Positions 28,470-37,513 of a DNA stretch of 64,000 bases are shown here, piece by piece (positions within the stretch are counted from its first letter, which is position 1; each line of letters begins with the position of its first letter). The stretch comes from G965247265 sp965247265. Its GTDB lineage: Bacteria; Pseudomonadota; Gammaproteobacteria; UBA4575. Location of the stretch: NCBI GenBank assembly GCA_965247265.1, contig OZ252002.1, forward strand, positions 1,054,001 to 1,118,000, read 5' to 3'. Under the pieces are notes generated by a model. The model was not told where the DNA came from. It did not search any database and worked only from the letters and a program-made list of their open reading frames with translations. The position numbers and the translations under genes are program-made.

Positions 28470-29287
28470 AGTTCAAGTCCAGCTTTTAGTTCAGATACGA
28501 GTAATAGTTATAAGACGTTTACACCCGCCGCTAAAATGTTGAAAAAAGACTGGAGCGATCCTGCAGAATTAGAGCGTGTATGACTGGCTGCCATGGTTAG
28601 AATTCCAAATGGAGCGGGTAAGTATGTAAGTACCACAATAAACAAGCTAGACAAGGAAAAATTTGAAAAACATATAAAGCATCCTACAGTAATTTATTTT
28701 CATGGCTGCGCTGGTGTTTGGGAAGGTACCTATACGCGAATTAATTATTTGGCCAAAAATGGCTACGCAGTAATTGCGCCTGTTAGTTTTGCTCGAAAAA
28801 AATATCCAAAATCATGTAATGTGGTCACGAAGCAAGGTGGGTTGTATCGAGGAACGTTAAAGATAAGACAATTCGATGCAGGTTTTGCGATTGAACATGC
28901 AAAATTAATTCCTTGGGTAGATCCGGACAATGTCTTTTTAATGGGACTAAGCCGGGGTGGAATTACCACAGCAACCTTCTCGTCGAAGTCAGCGCAATGG
29001 CTGTAAATGCCAGGGTCGTAGAGGGCTGGACGTGTCATGCAGGCTGGGAAGAATATAAAGGTATAAATGCTCCGAAAACAGAGCCTGTACTTACGTTAGT
29101 AGGTAAGAATGATCCTTGGCTCCAAAATGACTGGACAAGAGGAGATTGTTCGGGCTACTTAAATAAGAACAATGGTAGTAGGTCTGTAGAATTTAAGGAT
29201 GGTAATTTAAGTCATCAACATGAACTACTAGAAAACAAAGAAGTACAAAAAACAATATTGAAATTTTTACAGTCTCATACTAAATAG
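28470..29287 (+). pseudogene. Alpha/beta hydrolase (dienelactone-hydrolase-like), broken
   Basis: Readable sequence starts around 28470 (SSSPAFSSDTSNSYKTFTPA) without a credible start codon. It meets an in-frame TGA at 28581, continues with VIYFHGCAGVWEGTY and the nucleophile elbow GLSRGG, then shifts frame near 28985-29000. The last part, ending in SHQHELLENKE, supplies the catalytic His region. A TGG-for-TGA change and one inserted base would restore one protein. The Ser-Asp-His hydrolase core is recognisable; the substrate is not. At least two lesions plus the missing start make this a decayed gene. Confidence 0.65.
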
Positions 29288-29326
29288 TTACATAAAATTA
29301 TATTTCTATTTTTAAACACAATACTT

Positions 29327-29701
29327 ATGCAACCACTGATAAAGCAATTTGATTTAGCTAATGAGTTTTATATAGACGAAGGTTGTTTCATTGTCAAAAT
29401 TTCAAATTCAGAAGATGACCCAGAATTGTCCATTGCGCGCGCTCGTGTCAATGTTGGGGTCACCACCAAATTACATAAATTGAAAAATATAGTAGAGAGA
29501 TATGTGATTATTGAGGGAGATGGGGCTGTTAAAATTGGAAATTTAGCGTCTCAGAAAGTGCATGTTGGCGATGTGGTAATCATACCTCCGTCATGTCCTC
29601 AAAGTATTACAAATATTGGTAGCAGGGATTTAATTTTTCTGGTTATTTGCACACCTCGCTTTGCCGAAGGACAATATCAAGAAATACCTGAACACGCATA
29701 A
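29327..29701 (+). CDS. Cupin domain protein
   Basis: 124 residues with a single cupin barrel: TKLHKLKNIVERYVIIEGDG is motif 1 (only one His plus Glu and the GxG turn) and GDVVIIPPSCPQSITN motif 2, with no metal His in motif 2. It resembles the small mannose-6-phosphate-isomerase-like cupins. Metal binding is doubtful, and the function is unknown. It stands between the broken hydrolase and a small exported protein. Confidence 0.75.
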   Translation: MQPLIKQFDLANEFYIDEGCFIVKISNSEDDPELSIARARVNVGVTTKLHKLKNIVERYVIIEGDGAVKIGNLASQKVHVGDVVIIPPSCPQSITNIGSRDLIFLVICTPRFAEGQYQEIPEHA

Positions 29702-29741
29702 TTGTTAATTTTATTTATAACTAGTTTCAAAGGATTTAAAA

Positions 29742-30137
29742 ATGAAATTTAAATTAGTGGTCATCTTGTTAATATTTTTATCTACAGCAATTGCATCAGA
29801 TACGGATCAGGAATATAAAGATAAATTAATAGGTGTATGGTCATTTGATTTTTCAGATGGTGAGATATCGGTTTCAGCGACTGAAGAATTTAAAAATAAT
29901 GGAATGTTGCATTCATATGGCAAGGTATTCCATGGCGATAAATTATTCGAGGAATATCAAATAAAATCTAGGTGGGAAGTAGTAGATGGCTACTCAAATG
30001 TAGAAGTTATTGAATCCAGTAGTACAGTTTTGAAACCTGGAACTAAAATAACCGATAAGATAATTTCCGTAGATGGTAAAGAGTTCACTTTTTTGGCTGA
30101 AGATGGAATGCAAACGACGCTGTATAGAATTAAATAG
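29742..30137 (+). CDS. Small exported protein, lipocalin-like, unknown function
   Basis: 131 residues. A signal peptide (residues 1-19, ending AIASDTDQ) is followed by KLIGVWSFDFSDGEI and alternating beta-type segments ending in DGMQTTLYRIK. The 'GxW' opening and beta pattern are typical of small periplasmic lipocalin-type proteins. No family is assigned with confidence. An AAAGGA ribosome binding site precedes the ATG. Confidence 0.6.
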   Translation: MKFKLVVILLIFLSTAIASDTDQEYKDKLIGVWSFDFSDGEISVSATEEFKNNGMLHSYGKVFHGDKLFEEYQIKSRWEVVDGYSNVEVIESSSTVLKPGTKITDKIISVDGKEFTFLAEDGMQTTLYRIK

Positions 30138-30204
30138 GCGTGTTACATATGAATACTAATATCATTAAAATTTTAATTCATCTAGCTGTGTTGGAGAGAG
30201 GTCT

Positions 30205-30528
30205 ATGAGCGAAATTGGGAGATGGATATTTCTAGCAGGATTGATTATTTGTATTGTCGTGGGACTTGGGTTGGCAAATAACCCATGGGTGCCTGCCGTA
30301 TTAGCAATACTTGGTGTTATTGTAGGATTTTTAAATGTAGGCAAGGGCGAATCATCACGTTTTTTATTAGCATCAATTAGTCTTGTAATTTGCGCATCAG
30401 CTTTAAACTCAATTCCATATATTGGCAAACATGCATCGTCCATCGCCGATTATTTGGTTTCATTTATTGCAGCAGCTGTGATTGTGGTTGCTATTAAAAG
30501 CCTGCTTGATACAGCCGGTGATTCGTAA
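30205..30528 (+). CDS. Small membrane protein (107 aa)
   Basis: Four hydrophobic helices (about 8-26, 28-46, 52-70, 80-100) with short loops, such as NVGKGESSRF between helices 2 and 3. A GAGAGG lies just upstream of the ATG. No family recognised; the composition recalls small integral membrane proteins with a Gly-rich first helix. No clear link to neighbours. Confidence 0.55.
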   Translation: MSEIGRWIFLAGLIICIVVGLGLANNPWVPAVLAILGVIVGFLNVGKGESSRFLLASISLVICASALNSIPYIGKHASSIADYLVSFIAAAVIVVAIKSLLDTAGDS

Positions 30529-30602
30529 TTCAATTATATAAGCAGAGTAATTAATTTTTAAATATTCTTTTACATTAAGTTTGCATAAGCAATTTTCGAA
30601 AT

Positions 30603-30869
30603 ATGAGTAAAAAATAATTAAATAAATTATTGCAAGATTTACGGACTGAACTTGATAAGTTGGGGGAAGATAACAATGATGTCAAGATAAAAATTGATAC
30701 TCTTGCAACAAGTATAAAAAGTGAGATCAATAATTTAGACAATTCTACATACTTTGATTCTCTAATTCATAATATACAAGAGCATGTTGAACAAATTGAA
30801 ACTGAGCACCCACGCATTACAGGTGTACTCAATAGAATTATGGTGGCATTAGGCAGCCTCGGAATCTGA
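30603..30869 (+). pseudogene. DUF4404-like small coiled-coil protein, TAA at codon 5
   Basis: ATG at 30603 reads MSKK, then TAA (30615-30617), then in the same frame LNKLLQDLRTELDKLGEDN and on to NRIMVALGSLGI. The MSKx-L-x-K/E-LL-x-x-L opening and the length (about 88 codons) match DUF4404 proteins, and a CAA in place of TAA would restore it. A TTG at 30630 could in principle start a shorter form but has no ribosome binding site. Function unknown. Confidence 0.6.
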
Positions 30870-30898
30870 AGCTTAGTAGTAACTGATTATAGAATTGG

Positions 30899-32185
30899 TT
30901 ATGTGTTTAACGATTTAAATGCAGATGCAGTCAGATCAATTGTTTTTTGAATATTTTCATCCGTATGTGCAGCAGAAATGAAACCTGCTTCATAGGGAGA
31001 CGGTGCGAAATAAACACCGTTTTCTAACATGCTATGAAAAAAACGATTAAAGTGTTCTTGATTGCAAGCGGTAACCTGTGAAAATTGTGTTACTTTTTCT
31101 TCTTCTGTAAAAAATAATCCAAACATTCCACAAACATAATTAGTTGTTAATGGAATATTATGATGTTCTGCTGCTTCAGATATTCCATCAACGAGTAATT
31201 TTGTTTTTCGATGCAGCTTGTCGTGAAAACCTCGTTCAGCTAATAATTTTAGAGTGGTGAGCCCTGCGGTCATTGCTATTGGGTTTCCTGATAACGTGCC
31301 TGCTTGATATACAGGTCCTGTAGGGGCAAGTGATTCCATTATTTTTCGTTCGCCACCGAATGCACCAACGGGCATGCCGCCCCCTAAAACTTTGCCGAGC
31401 GTGGTTAAGTCTGGAGTAACTTTATATAGTTGTTGTGCGCCACCTCGTGCTACACGAAACCCAGTCATAACCTCGTCAAAAATTAATATTACTTTGTTTT
31501 CAGAACAAAGTTTGCGTAAGCCTTGCAAGAAGTCTTTTACCGGTGGAATGCAGTTCATATTGCCGGCTATGGGTTCAACAATAACACACGCTATATCGCC
31601 ACTCATCTCGCTAAATACGTTTTCAACCTCTTCAAGGTTATTGTATGTAAGTGTTATGGTGTGTTCCGCAAGCTCAGGTGGAATGCCGGGTGAGCTGGGT
31701 ACGCCAAGCGTTAGTGCGCCAGATCCTGCTTTTACAAGTAATGAGTCACCGTGCCCATGGTAACAGCCTTCAAATTTAATAACTTTATTTCGACCGGTAT
31801 GGCCACGCGCAAGTCGAAGTGCGCTCATGGTGGCTTCAGTTCCCGAGCTGACCATACGAACCATCTCAATCGACTCAACCAGTTCACATACCATTTTTGC
31901 CATTTTGGTTTCAATTTCGGTGGGTGTGCCAAAACTTAAACCTTGCTCAGCTGCGCTTTGAACCGCAACGATTACTTCAGGATGTGTATGGCCCAATATC
32001 ATTGGACCCCACGAGCCTACATAATCGATATATTGCTTATCGTTAATATCATGGATATATGCACCTTGAGCATGTTTGATGAACACGGGTGTTCCGCCCA
32101 CTGAATTAAATGCGCGCACCGGTGAATTAACGCCACCGGGAATATATTTAAGAGCTTCATCAAATGCTTCTTTCGATGTTGGCAT
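30899..32185 (-). CDS. hemL: HemL, glutamate-1-semialdehyde 2,1-aminomutase
   Basis: 428 residues, full length. It makes 5-aminolevulinate for haem from glutamate-1-semialdehyde. Class III aminotransferase features are clear: GVNSPVRAFNSVGG, GSWGPMILGHTHPEV, SSGTEATMSALRLARG, DEVMTGFRVA and the PLP lysine in LGKVLGGGMPVGAFGG. It is the last gene of the minus-strand order thiD-thiE-hemL, a common gammaproteobacterial arrangement. Confidence 0.96.
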   Translation of the reverse strand: MPTSKEAFDEALKYIPGGVNSPVRAFNSVGGTPVFIKHAQGAYIHDINDKQYIDYVGSWGPMILGHTHPEVIVAVQSAAEQGLSFGTPTEIETKMAKMVCELVESIEMVRMVSSGTEATMSALRLARGHTGRNKVIKFEGCYHGHGDSLLVKAGSGALTLGVPSSPGIPPELAEHTITLTYNNLEEVENVFSEMSGDIACVIVEPIAGNMNCIPPVKDFLQGLRKLCSENKVILIFDEVMTGFRVARGGAQQLYKVTPDLTTLGKVLGGGMPVGAFGGERKIMESLAPTGPVYQAGTLSGNPIAMTAGLTTLKLLAERGFHDKLHRKTKLLVDGISEAAEHHNIPLTTNYVCGMFGLFFTEEEKVTQFSQVTACNQEHFNRFFHSMLENGVYFAPSPYEAGFISAAHTDENIQKTIDLTASAFKSLNT

Positions 32186-32231
32186 GATAGTTTTTGTCAG
32201 ATAAATAAATTGAAGTGGATCCTAACTAATA

Positions 32232-32870
32232 TTATGCGGTTAAATCAAACTGCTTAAGTAGTGGGAGATACTCTGAGATGGCTTTTGTCGTTGATAAATT
32301 GGAAAAAATTGCACTTATCAACGCAACCATATCCACTCCAGCGGTTATGAGAGGACCCATATTGTCCTTATGTATGCCTCCAATAGCACATATAGGAAGT
32401 GTAAGTTCTTTTTTTGCTTGGGTAATGAGCTCAATACTTGCTCTGGGTGCATGAGGTTTAGTTGGCGAGAAAAAAAAGCTGCCGAATGCCACATAGTTTG
32501 CGCCCAATTTCTGGGCGCGGACAGCATTATAATATTGATTGTAACAAGAGGCCCCAATAATTTTGTTTGGGCCGAGTATGTGCCTAGCGTCTGAAATCGA
32601 GCAATCATTTTCGCCCAGATGCACACCATCTGCATCAATTGAACTTGCTAATGAAACATCGTCATTAATTATTAAGAGTGCATCATGTTTTTTTGTGAGC
32701 TGTTTTAAATTGTTTGCAGTTTTGTGGCGTACAACTTGACTATTAAATTTATCTCGATATTGAATGATGTGAACACCCGCTGCTAATACTTCGTCAACTG
32801 CATGGGCAAGTGCATTTGCGTTTATATGCTGCGCATCAGCAATTGGATATAAGCCTTTTAATTTCTGCAT
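32232..32870 (-). CDS. thiE: ThiE, thiamine-phosphate synthase
   Basis: 212 residues. It couples HMP pyrophosphate to the thiazole phosphate. The TIM-barrel motifs are IIQYRDKFN, LLIINDDVSLASSIDADGVHLGE, IIGASCYN and PICAIGGIHKDN. It starts 11 bases after the thiD stop, so the two belong to one transcript. No TPP riboswitch was recognised in the 28-base space ahead of thiD. Confidence 0.94.
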   Translation of the reverse strand: MQKLKGLYPIADAQHINANALAHAVDEVLAAGVHIIQYRDKFNSQVVRHKTANNLKQLTKKHDALLIINDDVSLASSIDADGVHLGENDCSISDARHILGPNKIIGASCYNQYYNAVRAQKLGANYVAFGSFFFSPTKPHAPRASIELITQAKKELTLPICAIGGIHKDNMGPLITAGVDMVALISAIFSNLSTTKAISEYLPLLKQFDLTA

Positions 32871-32881
32871 GGTTAAGTTTT

Positions 32882-33673
32882 TTACTTAAGCCAATGAAAT
32901 CGATTAGGTATTTTTTGACCCATACCAAGTTGCCGCGCTGCGTTGAGGCATTTCCATGTAAATTCTTGTGCCAGATGTGCTGCGGAAACGATATCTTGTC
33001 CGTGTGCGAGATAGGCTGTAATGGCTGAGGCAAGCGTACAACCAGAGCCATGGTATTGATCAGGAAGTCGTGGCCACGTCCGAGTATCTAATTTACGATT
33101 GTTTCCATAAAGCACATTTGATACATCGCGAGTTTGTTCATGACTACCTGTGATTAGCACATAGTGTGCTCCATGCTCTAAAATTGCCATCGCGCATGCA
33201 TCCAGAGTATCTGCTTCAGGTGCCAATTTTCTTGCTTCTTTGCTATTTGGTGTAACTACATTTGCAATTGGCACTAATAATGTATTAATTGCTTCCAAAA
33301 CTGAATGATCAGCTAACACTTTTCCTCCACTTGCAGAAATAATAGGGTCGAGTACGACCGGTATATTTTCATAATCTTTAAGTAAAGTATGTAATGCACG
33401 CGCAGTTTCAACGCAGTCGATCAAGCCAATCTTAATAGCTGCGATATTCATGTCTTCTAGCACAAGTCGACATTGTTCTATTATCATGCGTTCAGTAATT
33501 TGTGAGGATTCAAGTACGTTGGTAGTATCTTGTGTAGTAACGCACGTAATTATCGGTGCGGCATGGCAACCGAGGCTTGCTAATGTTTCTATATCAGCTT
33601 GAATGCCTGCGCCACCTGTAGGGTCGACTCCAGATATAGCCATTACTACAGGTGTTGATATTGAAGCGTCCAT
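32882..33673 (-). CDS. thiD: ThiD, hydroxymethylpyrimidine/phosphomethylpyrimidine kinase
   Basis: 263 residues with SGVDPTGGAGIQADIETLASLG at the N-terminus (ribokinase fold), TVVLDP-like VVLDPIISASGG and the anion-hole motif YHGSGCTLASAI. It phosphorylates HMP and HMP-P for thiamine synthesis. It is divergent from a rubredoxin gene only 28 bases away. It ends in a short extension (about residues 245-263) after the conserved domain. Confidence 0.94.
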   Translation of the reverse strand: MDASISTPVVMAISGVDPTGGAGIQADIETLASLGCHAAPIITCVTTQDTTNVLESSQITERMIIEQCRLVLEDMNIAAIKIGLIDCVETARALHTLLKDYENIPVVLDPIISASGGKVLADHSVLEAINTLLVPIANVVTPNSKEARKLAPEADTLDACAMAILEHGAHYVLITGSHEQTRDVSNVLYGNNRKLDTRTWPRLPDQYHGSGCTLASAITAYLAHGQDIVSAAHLAQEFTWKCLNAARQLGMGQKIPNRFHWLK

Positions 33674-33701
33674 AAAATGTATATTAAATTTACAACTATT
33701 T

Positions 33702-33872
33702 ATGCAGTATAAAACATATATGTGCGTGATTTGTGGCTGGATTTATGATGAATCAATAGGCGCGCCAGAAGAGGGAATTAATCCCGGCACAAAGTGGGAT
33801 GACATTCCATTTAACTGGAAATGCCCAGAATGTGGAGCAATGAAAGACGATTTTCAGATGGTGGAAGTTTAG
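33702..33872 (+). CDS. Rubredoxin
   Basis: 56 residues with the two iron-binding knuckles CVICGWIYDE and CPECGAMKDDF (four Cys holding one Fe) and the conserved GTKWDDIPFNWKCP. A longer open frame begins at 33603, but it runs into thiD on the other strand; ATG 33702 (MQYKTYMC) gives the normal rubredoxin length. It carries single electrons in the cytoplasm. It lies divergent to thiD, a frequent arrangement in gammaproteobacteria. Confidence 0.93.
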   Translation: MQYKTYMCVICGWIYDESIGAPEEGINPGTKWDDIPFNWKCPECGAMKDDFQMVEV

Positions 33873-34429
33873 TTAGTATCCCTTAATTGTTTTGCCAAGA
33901 AAGCAATTTTTGCAGAGTGCTCTAATGAGCACGTCCATTTATATGCCAAATCTAATGTTTCTGCACACGCATATACACCATGTCCGCGAACAACTGTGAT
34001 GCAATAATCTTGTAGGGTATCTGCAATGAGGCTAGGTGATATTTTAGAATATTCTTCAAATGGAATGTTGTGTACAGGTACCGTTGGAAAGTATAATTGT
34101 CCTTCAAAATCATCAGGAATAAAGTTTTCACCATTCATGGTCAATGCGATGGTATGAGGACCATGACTATGCAATACCGCATTGGCCTTTGAATTCTTTT
34201 TATATATTTCAACATGTAGTTTTGCATCATAAGATGCATGTTCGCCTGCTGTTCCATCAATATTGCAGGCAATTAAATCATTTGCTTTGAGCGTATCAGC
34301 ACATGCGCCAGTGGGAGTTACCCATACTGTATTTTGATCACGCACCGAAGCGTTGCCACTATGTGAATCGTTACAGCCATGCTTGCGTAGCCACGAGTAA
34401 TAGCGAACCAGCTCATCTTTTATAGACAT
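33869..34429 (-). CDS. Class II aldolase/adducin family protein
   Basis: 186 residues with the class II aldolase fold: SHSGNASVRD, TPTGA, the zinc ligands in VLHSHGPHTIAL, the acidic catalytic position near FEEYS, and RGHGVYACAETLDLAYKWT. Its stop overlaps the rubredoxin stop tail-to-tail by 4 bases. Members cleave sugar phosphates or dehydrate methylthioribulose phosphate. No mtn genes are nearby, so the substrate is left open. Confidence 0.82.
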   Translation of the reverse strand: MSIKDELVRYYSWLRKHGCNDSHSGNASVRDQNTVWVTPTGACADTLKANDLIACNIDGTAGEHASYDAKLHVEIYKKNSKANAVLHSHGPHTIALTMNGENFIPDDFEGQLYFPTVPVHNIPFEEYSKISPSLIADTLQDYCITVVRGHGVYACAETLDLAYKWTCSLEHSAKIAFLAKQLRDTN

Positions 34430-34528
34430 ATAGTTAAATGTACTTTGTCATGCAATTAGGAAATCTGATATTCTACACCGAGTTTTTTTGACAACTATAA
34501 TGCATTTAAATACAAAAGGAATTCAACG

Positions 34529-35461
34529 ATGTCGGCATTGATTTGTGGTTCTCTTGCTTTTGATACGATCATGGTATTTCCAGGTCGATTTAAGGAACAT
34601 ATTTTGCCTGAAAAAGTGCATATTCTTAATGTGTCCTTCATGGTGCCACAGATGCGTAGAGAATACGGTGGTTGTGCGGGGAATATTGCCTATAACTTAA
34701 ATTTGTTGGGTGGAGATGGGTATCCCATGGGCACAGCAGGTAAAGATTTTGGCGTTTATTCAATCTGGATGGATAAATGCGGGATTGAACAAAAATATAT
34801 AAAAACGTTAAGTGACGAATACACGGCTCAAGCATTCATAACCACAGACCTTGATGACAATCAGATTACGGCATTTCATCCTGGTGCCATGAACTGTTCA
34901 CATCAAAATACTGTGCCTGTAGAAGATGGTATCAGCCTTGCAGTTATTTCGCCTGATGGGAAAGACGGCATGATTCAGCATGCACAACAATGTCAGGACG
35001 CAAATATCCCTTTTATATTTGATCCTGGCCAGGGGTTGCCTATGTTTAACGGCCAAGAGTTGCTGTCATTTATAGAAAAAGCAACATATGTCTGTGTCAA
35101 TGATTATGAGTCACAATTATTGCAAGAACGCACCGAATTAAGCATTAAACAAATTTCGGAACAGGTAAATGCCATCATTGTTACACGTGGCGGGAAAGGG
35201 TCAATTATACATACCCAAACAAGCTCACTTGAAATTCCAGCCGTCAATGTAGAAGATGTGCAAGATCCAACAGGTTGTGGTGATGCATATCGTGGCGGGT
35301 TAATTTTTGGTTTGATGAATAATTTAGATTGGGAAGTAACCGGTCGAATTGCAGCGCTCATCGGAGCGATCAAAGTTGCGCATAATGGAACGCAAAATCA
35401 TCAATTTTCTATAGATGAGTTTAAAGGTAAGTTCAAGCAAGAATATGGCTATTCTTATTGA
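34529..35461 (+). CDS. PfkB-family kinase, adenosine-kinase-like
   Basis: 310 residues. GSLAFDTIMVFPGRF at the N-terminus, GGCAGNIAYNLNLLGG (substrate region) and the catalytic DPTGCGDAYRGGL near the C-terminus define a ribokinase-family sugar/nucleoside kinase. The opening, with FPGRFxExxLPE and the ITAFHPGAM motif, closely resembles mycobacterial-type adenosine kinase, which converts adenosine to AMP. An AAAGGA ribosome binding site precedes the ATG. It is divergent from the aldolase-family gene. Confidence 0.82.
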   Translation: MSALICGSLAFDTIMVFPGRFKEHILPEKVHILNVSFMVPQMRREYGGCAGNIAYNLNLLGGDGYPMGTAGKDFGVYSIWMDKCGIEQKYIKTLSDEYTAQAFITTDLDDNQITAFHPGAMNCSHQNTVPVEDGISLAVISPDGKDGMIQHAQQCQDANIPFIFDPGQGLPMFNGQELLSFIEKATYVCVNDYESQLLQERTELSIKQISEQVNAIIVTRGGKGSIIHTQTSSLEIPAVNVEDVQDPTGCGDAYRGGLIFGLMNNLDWEVTGRIAALIGAIKVAHNGTQNHQFSIDEFKGKFKQEYGYSY

Positions 35462-35476
35462 GAAGTAAATAAACAT

Positions 35477-36130
35477 TTATTTCAGTTGAAGTTGTTCCCA
35501 ACCTTTTTGCATGGCATATGCAGATAGTTTTTCATCCGCATCGACTGTAATGGGATTATCTACAAGCTCTAATAACGGAATATCATTTTGAGAATCTGAA
35601 TAGCAGTAACTGCCAACAAGAGAATGGTTAGTTGATGCTAACCATTCTTTAACACGTGTAACTTTACCTGGACCAAAGCAAGGTGTACCCGCAACGGTTC
35701 CAGTAAAACGACCACCCTCCATTGCGGGTTCGGTTGCAATTAACGTTTCAATTTCAAATAACTCTTTAATGGGTTCGGTAATAAATTGGTTCGTAGCGGT
35801 GACAATTGCTAAATAGTCGTCTGCCTTACGATGTTGTTCGACAAGTTCGAGTGCTTGTGATTTTATAATTGGCTTAATGCAATGTTGTATATAGTCTTCT
35901 CGCCATGCACATAATTCCTCATAGGAATACTTTGCGAGTGGCTGTAATGCAAAATCCAGGAACTCATACACGTCTAAATTACCAACACGATAATCGTGGT
36001 AAAAACGAGCATTTTCAGATTCATAAACGTCACCATCGACCTTACCAATAGAGACCAGGTAATTTCCCCATTCGTAGTCGCTGTCTCCTGCAATGAGGGT
36101 TTCGTCTAAATCAAAAAATACCAGTGCCAT
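35477..36130 (-). CDS. HAD-IB family phosphatase
   Basis: 217 residues. Motif I is FFDLDETLIAGDSD, motif II VTATNQF, and motif III/IV lies in CYSDSQNDIPLLE, with a helical cap at about 25-95. It belongs to the phosphoserine phosphatase-like group of cytosolic HAD enzymes (HAD-IB, often annotated as SerB-like or CicA). The substrate is not defined. It faces the kinase gene tail-to-tail and is divergent from rppH. Confidence 0.87.
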   Translation of the reverse strand: MALVFFDLDETLIAGDSDYEWGNYLVSIGKVDGDVYESENARFYHDYRVGNLDVYEFLDFALQPLAKYSYEELCAWREDYIQHCIKPIIKSQALELVEQHRKADDYLAIVTATNQFITEPIKELFEIETLIATEPAMEGGRFTGTVAGTPCFGPGKVTRVKEWLASTNHSLVGSYCYSDSQNDIPLLELVDNPITVDADEKLSAYAMQKGWEQLQLK

Positions 36131-36269
36131 AATTACGCTTTATATTATAAATACAGTTAAATTTATAGTTTCATTAAGTTATTGAAATTTATGTATTAAA
36201 TCTTCGTCTACACGCTGCTCAAATTGCCCGATCTGTTATCATATGAAACAATGAGATGAGAGGCTATGA

Positions 36270-36770
36270 ATGGACTGTGATCAACATATTATAGATGACT
36301 CAGGATATCGGGAGAATGTAGGCATTATTGTGACAAACGATTCTCGGCATGTCGTGTGGTGTAAACGTTATGGGCAAGATGCCTGGCAATTCCCGCAAGG
36401 TGGAATTCATCAAGACGAGACCCTCGAGCAAGCTTTGTTTCGCGAATTAAAAGAAGAAACCGGTCTGGATCAAGCGCATGTTGATATAATTGCAAGTTCA
36501 AGGAAATGGTTGCGTTATCGTCTTCCTAAACATCTTGTGCGCGATTATTCAAAACCAAAGTGTATTGGGCAAAAGCAGCGATGGTTTTTACTAAAGCTCA
36601 AAACAGACGATAGTAAAATACAGCTAGATTCTTCTAGAAGCCCTGAGTTTGATGGCTGGCGTTGGGTAGATTATTGGCGTCCTTTGCAAGAAGTTGTAGC
36701 CTTCAAGCGTAATGTTTATGAGTGTGCATTAAAAGAATTTGAGCCGCTATTATTTGCACATGCCCATTAG
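36270..36770 (+). CDS. rppH: RppH, RNA pyrophosphohydrolase
   Basis: 166 residues. The Nudix box is G-G-I-H-Q-D-E-T-L-E-Q-A-L-F-RELKEETGL, and the RppH-specific features are GYRENVGIIV, WQFPQGG, KWLRYRLPKHLVR and CIGQKQRWFLL. It removes pyrophosphate from 5' triphosphate mRNA ends to start decay. The N-terminus is a few residues longer than usual from ATG 36270. Confidence 0.94.
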   Translation: MDCDQHIIDDSGYRENVGIIVTNDSRHVVWCKRYGQDAWQFPQGGIHQDETLEQALFRELKEETGLDQAHVDIIASSRKWLRYRLPKHLVRDYSKPKCIGQKQRWFLLKLKTDDSKIQLDSSRSPEFDGWRWVDYWRPLQEVVAFKRNVYECALKEFEPLLFAHAH

Positions 36771-36778
36771 TGTCGAGG

Positions 36779-37501
36779 TCATTGCTGACGACGCGTAGCC
36801 CATAACCAAATTCCTGTTACAGATAGAACAAGTAGCAATATAGCTGCTAAATCTATTATATAAATACCGTACTGGCCAAATAATCGACCACTGTGAGCAT
36901 CTAATATAAATCGTTCTAAACTAATTTGTTGGCTCATGTCTTGTTTCTCGACAACTTGTTTAAGTGCAGGCAACGTAATCGTAGGGGCGATCCAATTTGG
37001 GTGAGGCCCTGCCAATGGCTGCCAGTTGGTAAGGCTAATGTTGCCTTCCCAGTACGTATTGACTCCACGTAACACAGGCGTTCTATTTTTTGATAACGCA
37101 ATGCCTAATGGAAATTCATTAAGACCATCTTTGGTGGTGATTTCATCAAACACATTACCTTTTTTATCGATTACAATTAAAGAGGTAGGTGTTGCTATAA
37201 CAATTTCAGAATTTAAAAGTATGGCGCCGAGCGATGCTTGTGCGTGTGCGTTGATGGGTTTACCAGATAAATAAATTGATTCACCAGCATGTGAAATAGT
37301 TTGATTGCCTAGTTGATACGTTGTGATGGGATTTGGTTTTATACCGTAGTGATTAAGTAGCCAACTATTTGCTAAATAATTGGTTGGTAAATTTAAATCA
37401 TCGCTGTGTTGTAGAACGACCCCTGTTACCACCAAAAAAATGATAAAAGCTGAGGCAATTAGTCCAATTCTTCGGTGCCATTTAAGTAATTTGGCTGCCA
37501 T
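36779..37501 (-). CDS. PepSY-associated membrane protein
   Basis: 240 residues: one membrane helix at the N-terminus (KWHRRIGLIASAFIIFLVVTG), a periplasmic beta-rich middle, and a second helix near the C-terminus (YIIDLAAILLLVLSVTG-W). The KWHRRIGL...TG and LSVTGIWLW motifs are typical of PepSY-TM proteins, which can carry haem and act in ferric reduction or iron handling. It is coded just after an FMN-binding protein and a porin on the same strand, which supports a joint redox or iron task. Confidence 0.78.
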   Translation of the reverse strand: MAAKLLKWHRRIGLIASAFIIFLVVTGVVLQHSDDLNLPTNYLANSWLLNHYGIKPNPITTYQLGNQTISHAGESIYLSGKPINAHAQASLGAILLNSEIVIATPTSLIVIDKKGNVFDEITTKDGLNEFPLGIALSKNRTPVLRGVNTYWEGNISLTNWQPLAGPHPNWIAPTITLPALKQVVEKQDMSQQISLERFILDAHSGRLFGQYGIYIIDLAAILLLVLSVTGIWLWATRRQQ

Positions 37502-37513
37502 AAGTGCGCAAGC

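Noticed and set aside
33674..33701. TPP riboswitch ahead of thiD
   Set aside because: Only 28 bases separate thiD and the rubredoxin gene, and no THI-box pattern is present.
34488..34516. Sigma-70 promoter TTGACA-n17-TACAAA before the adenosine-kinase-like gene
   Set aside because: The -10 would overlap the ribosome binding site and leave almost no leader, so the match is probably chance.
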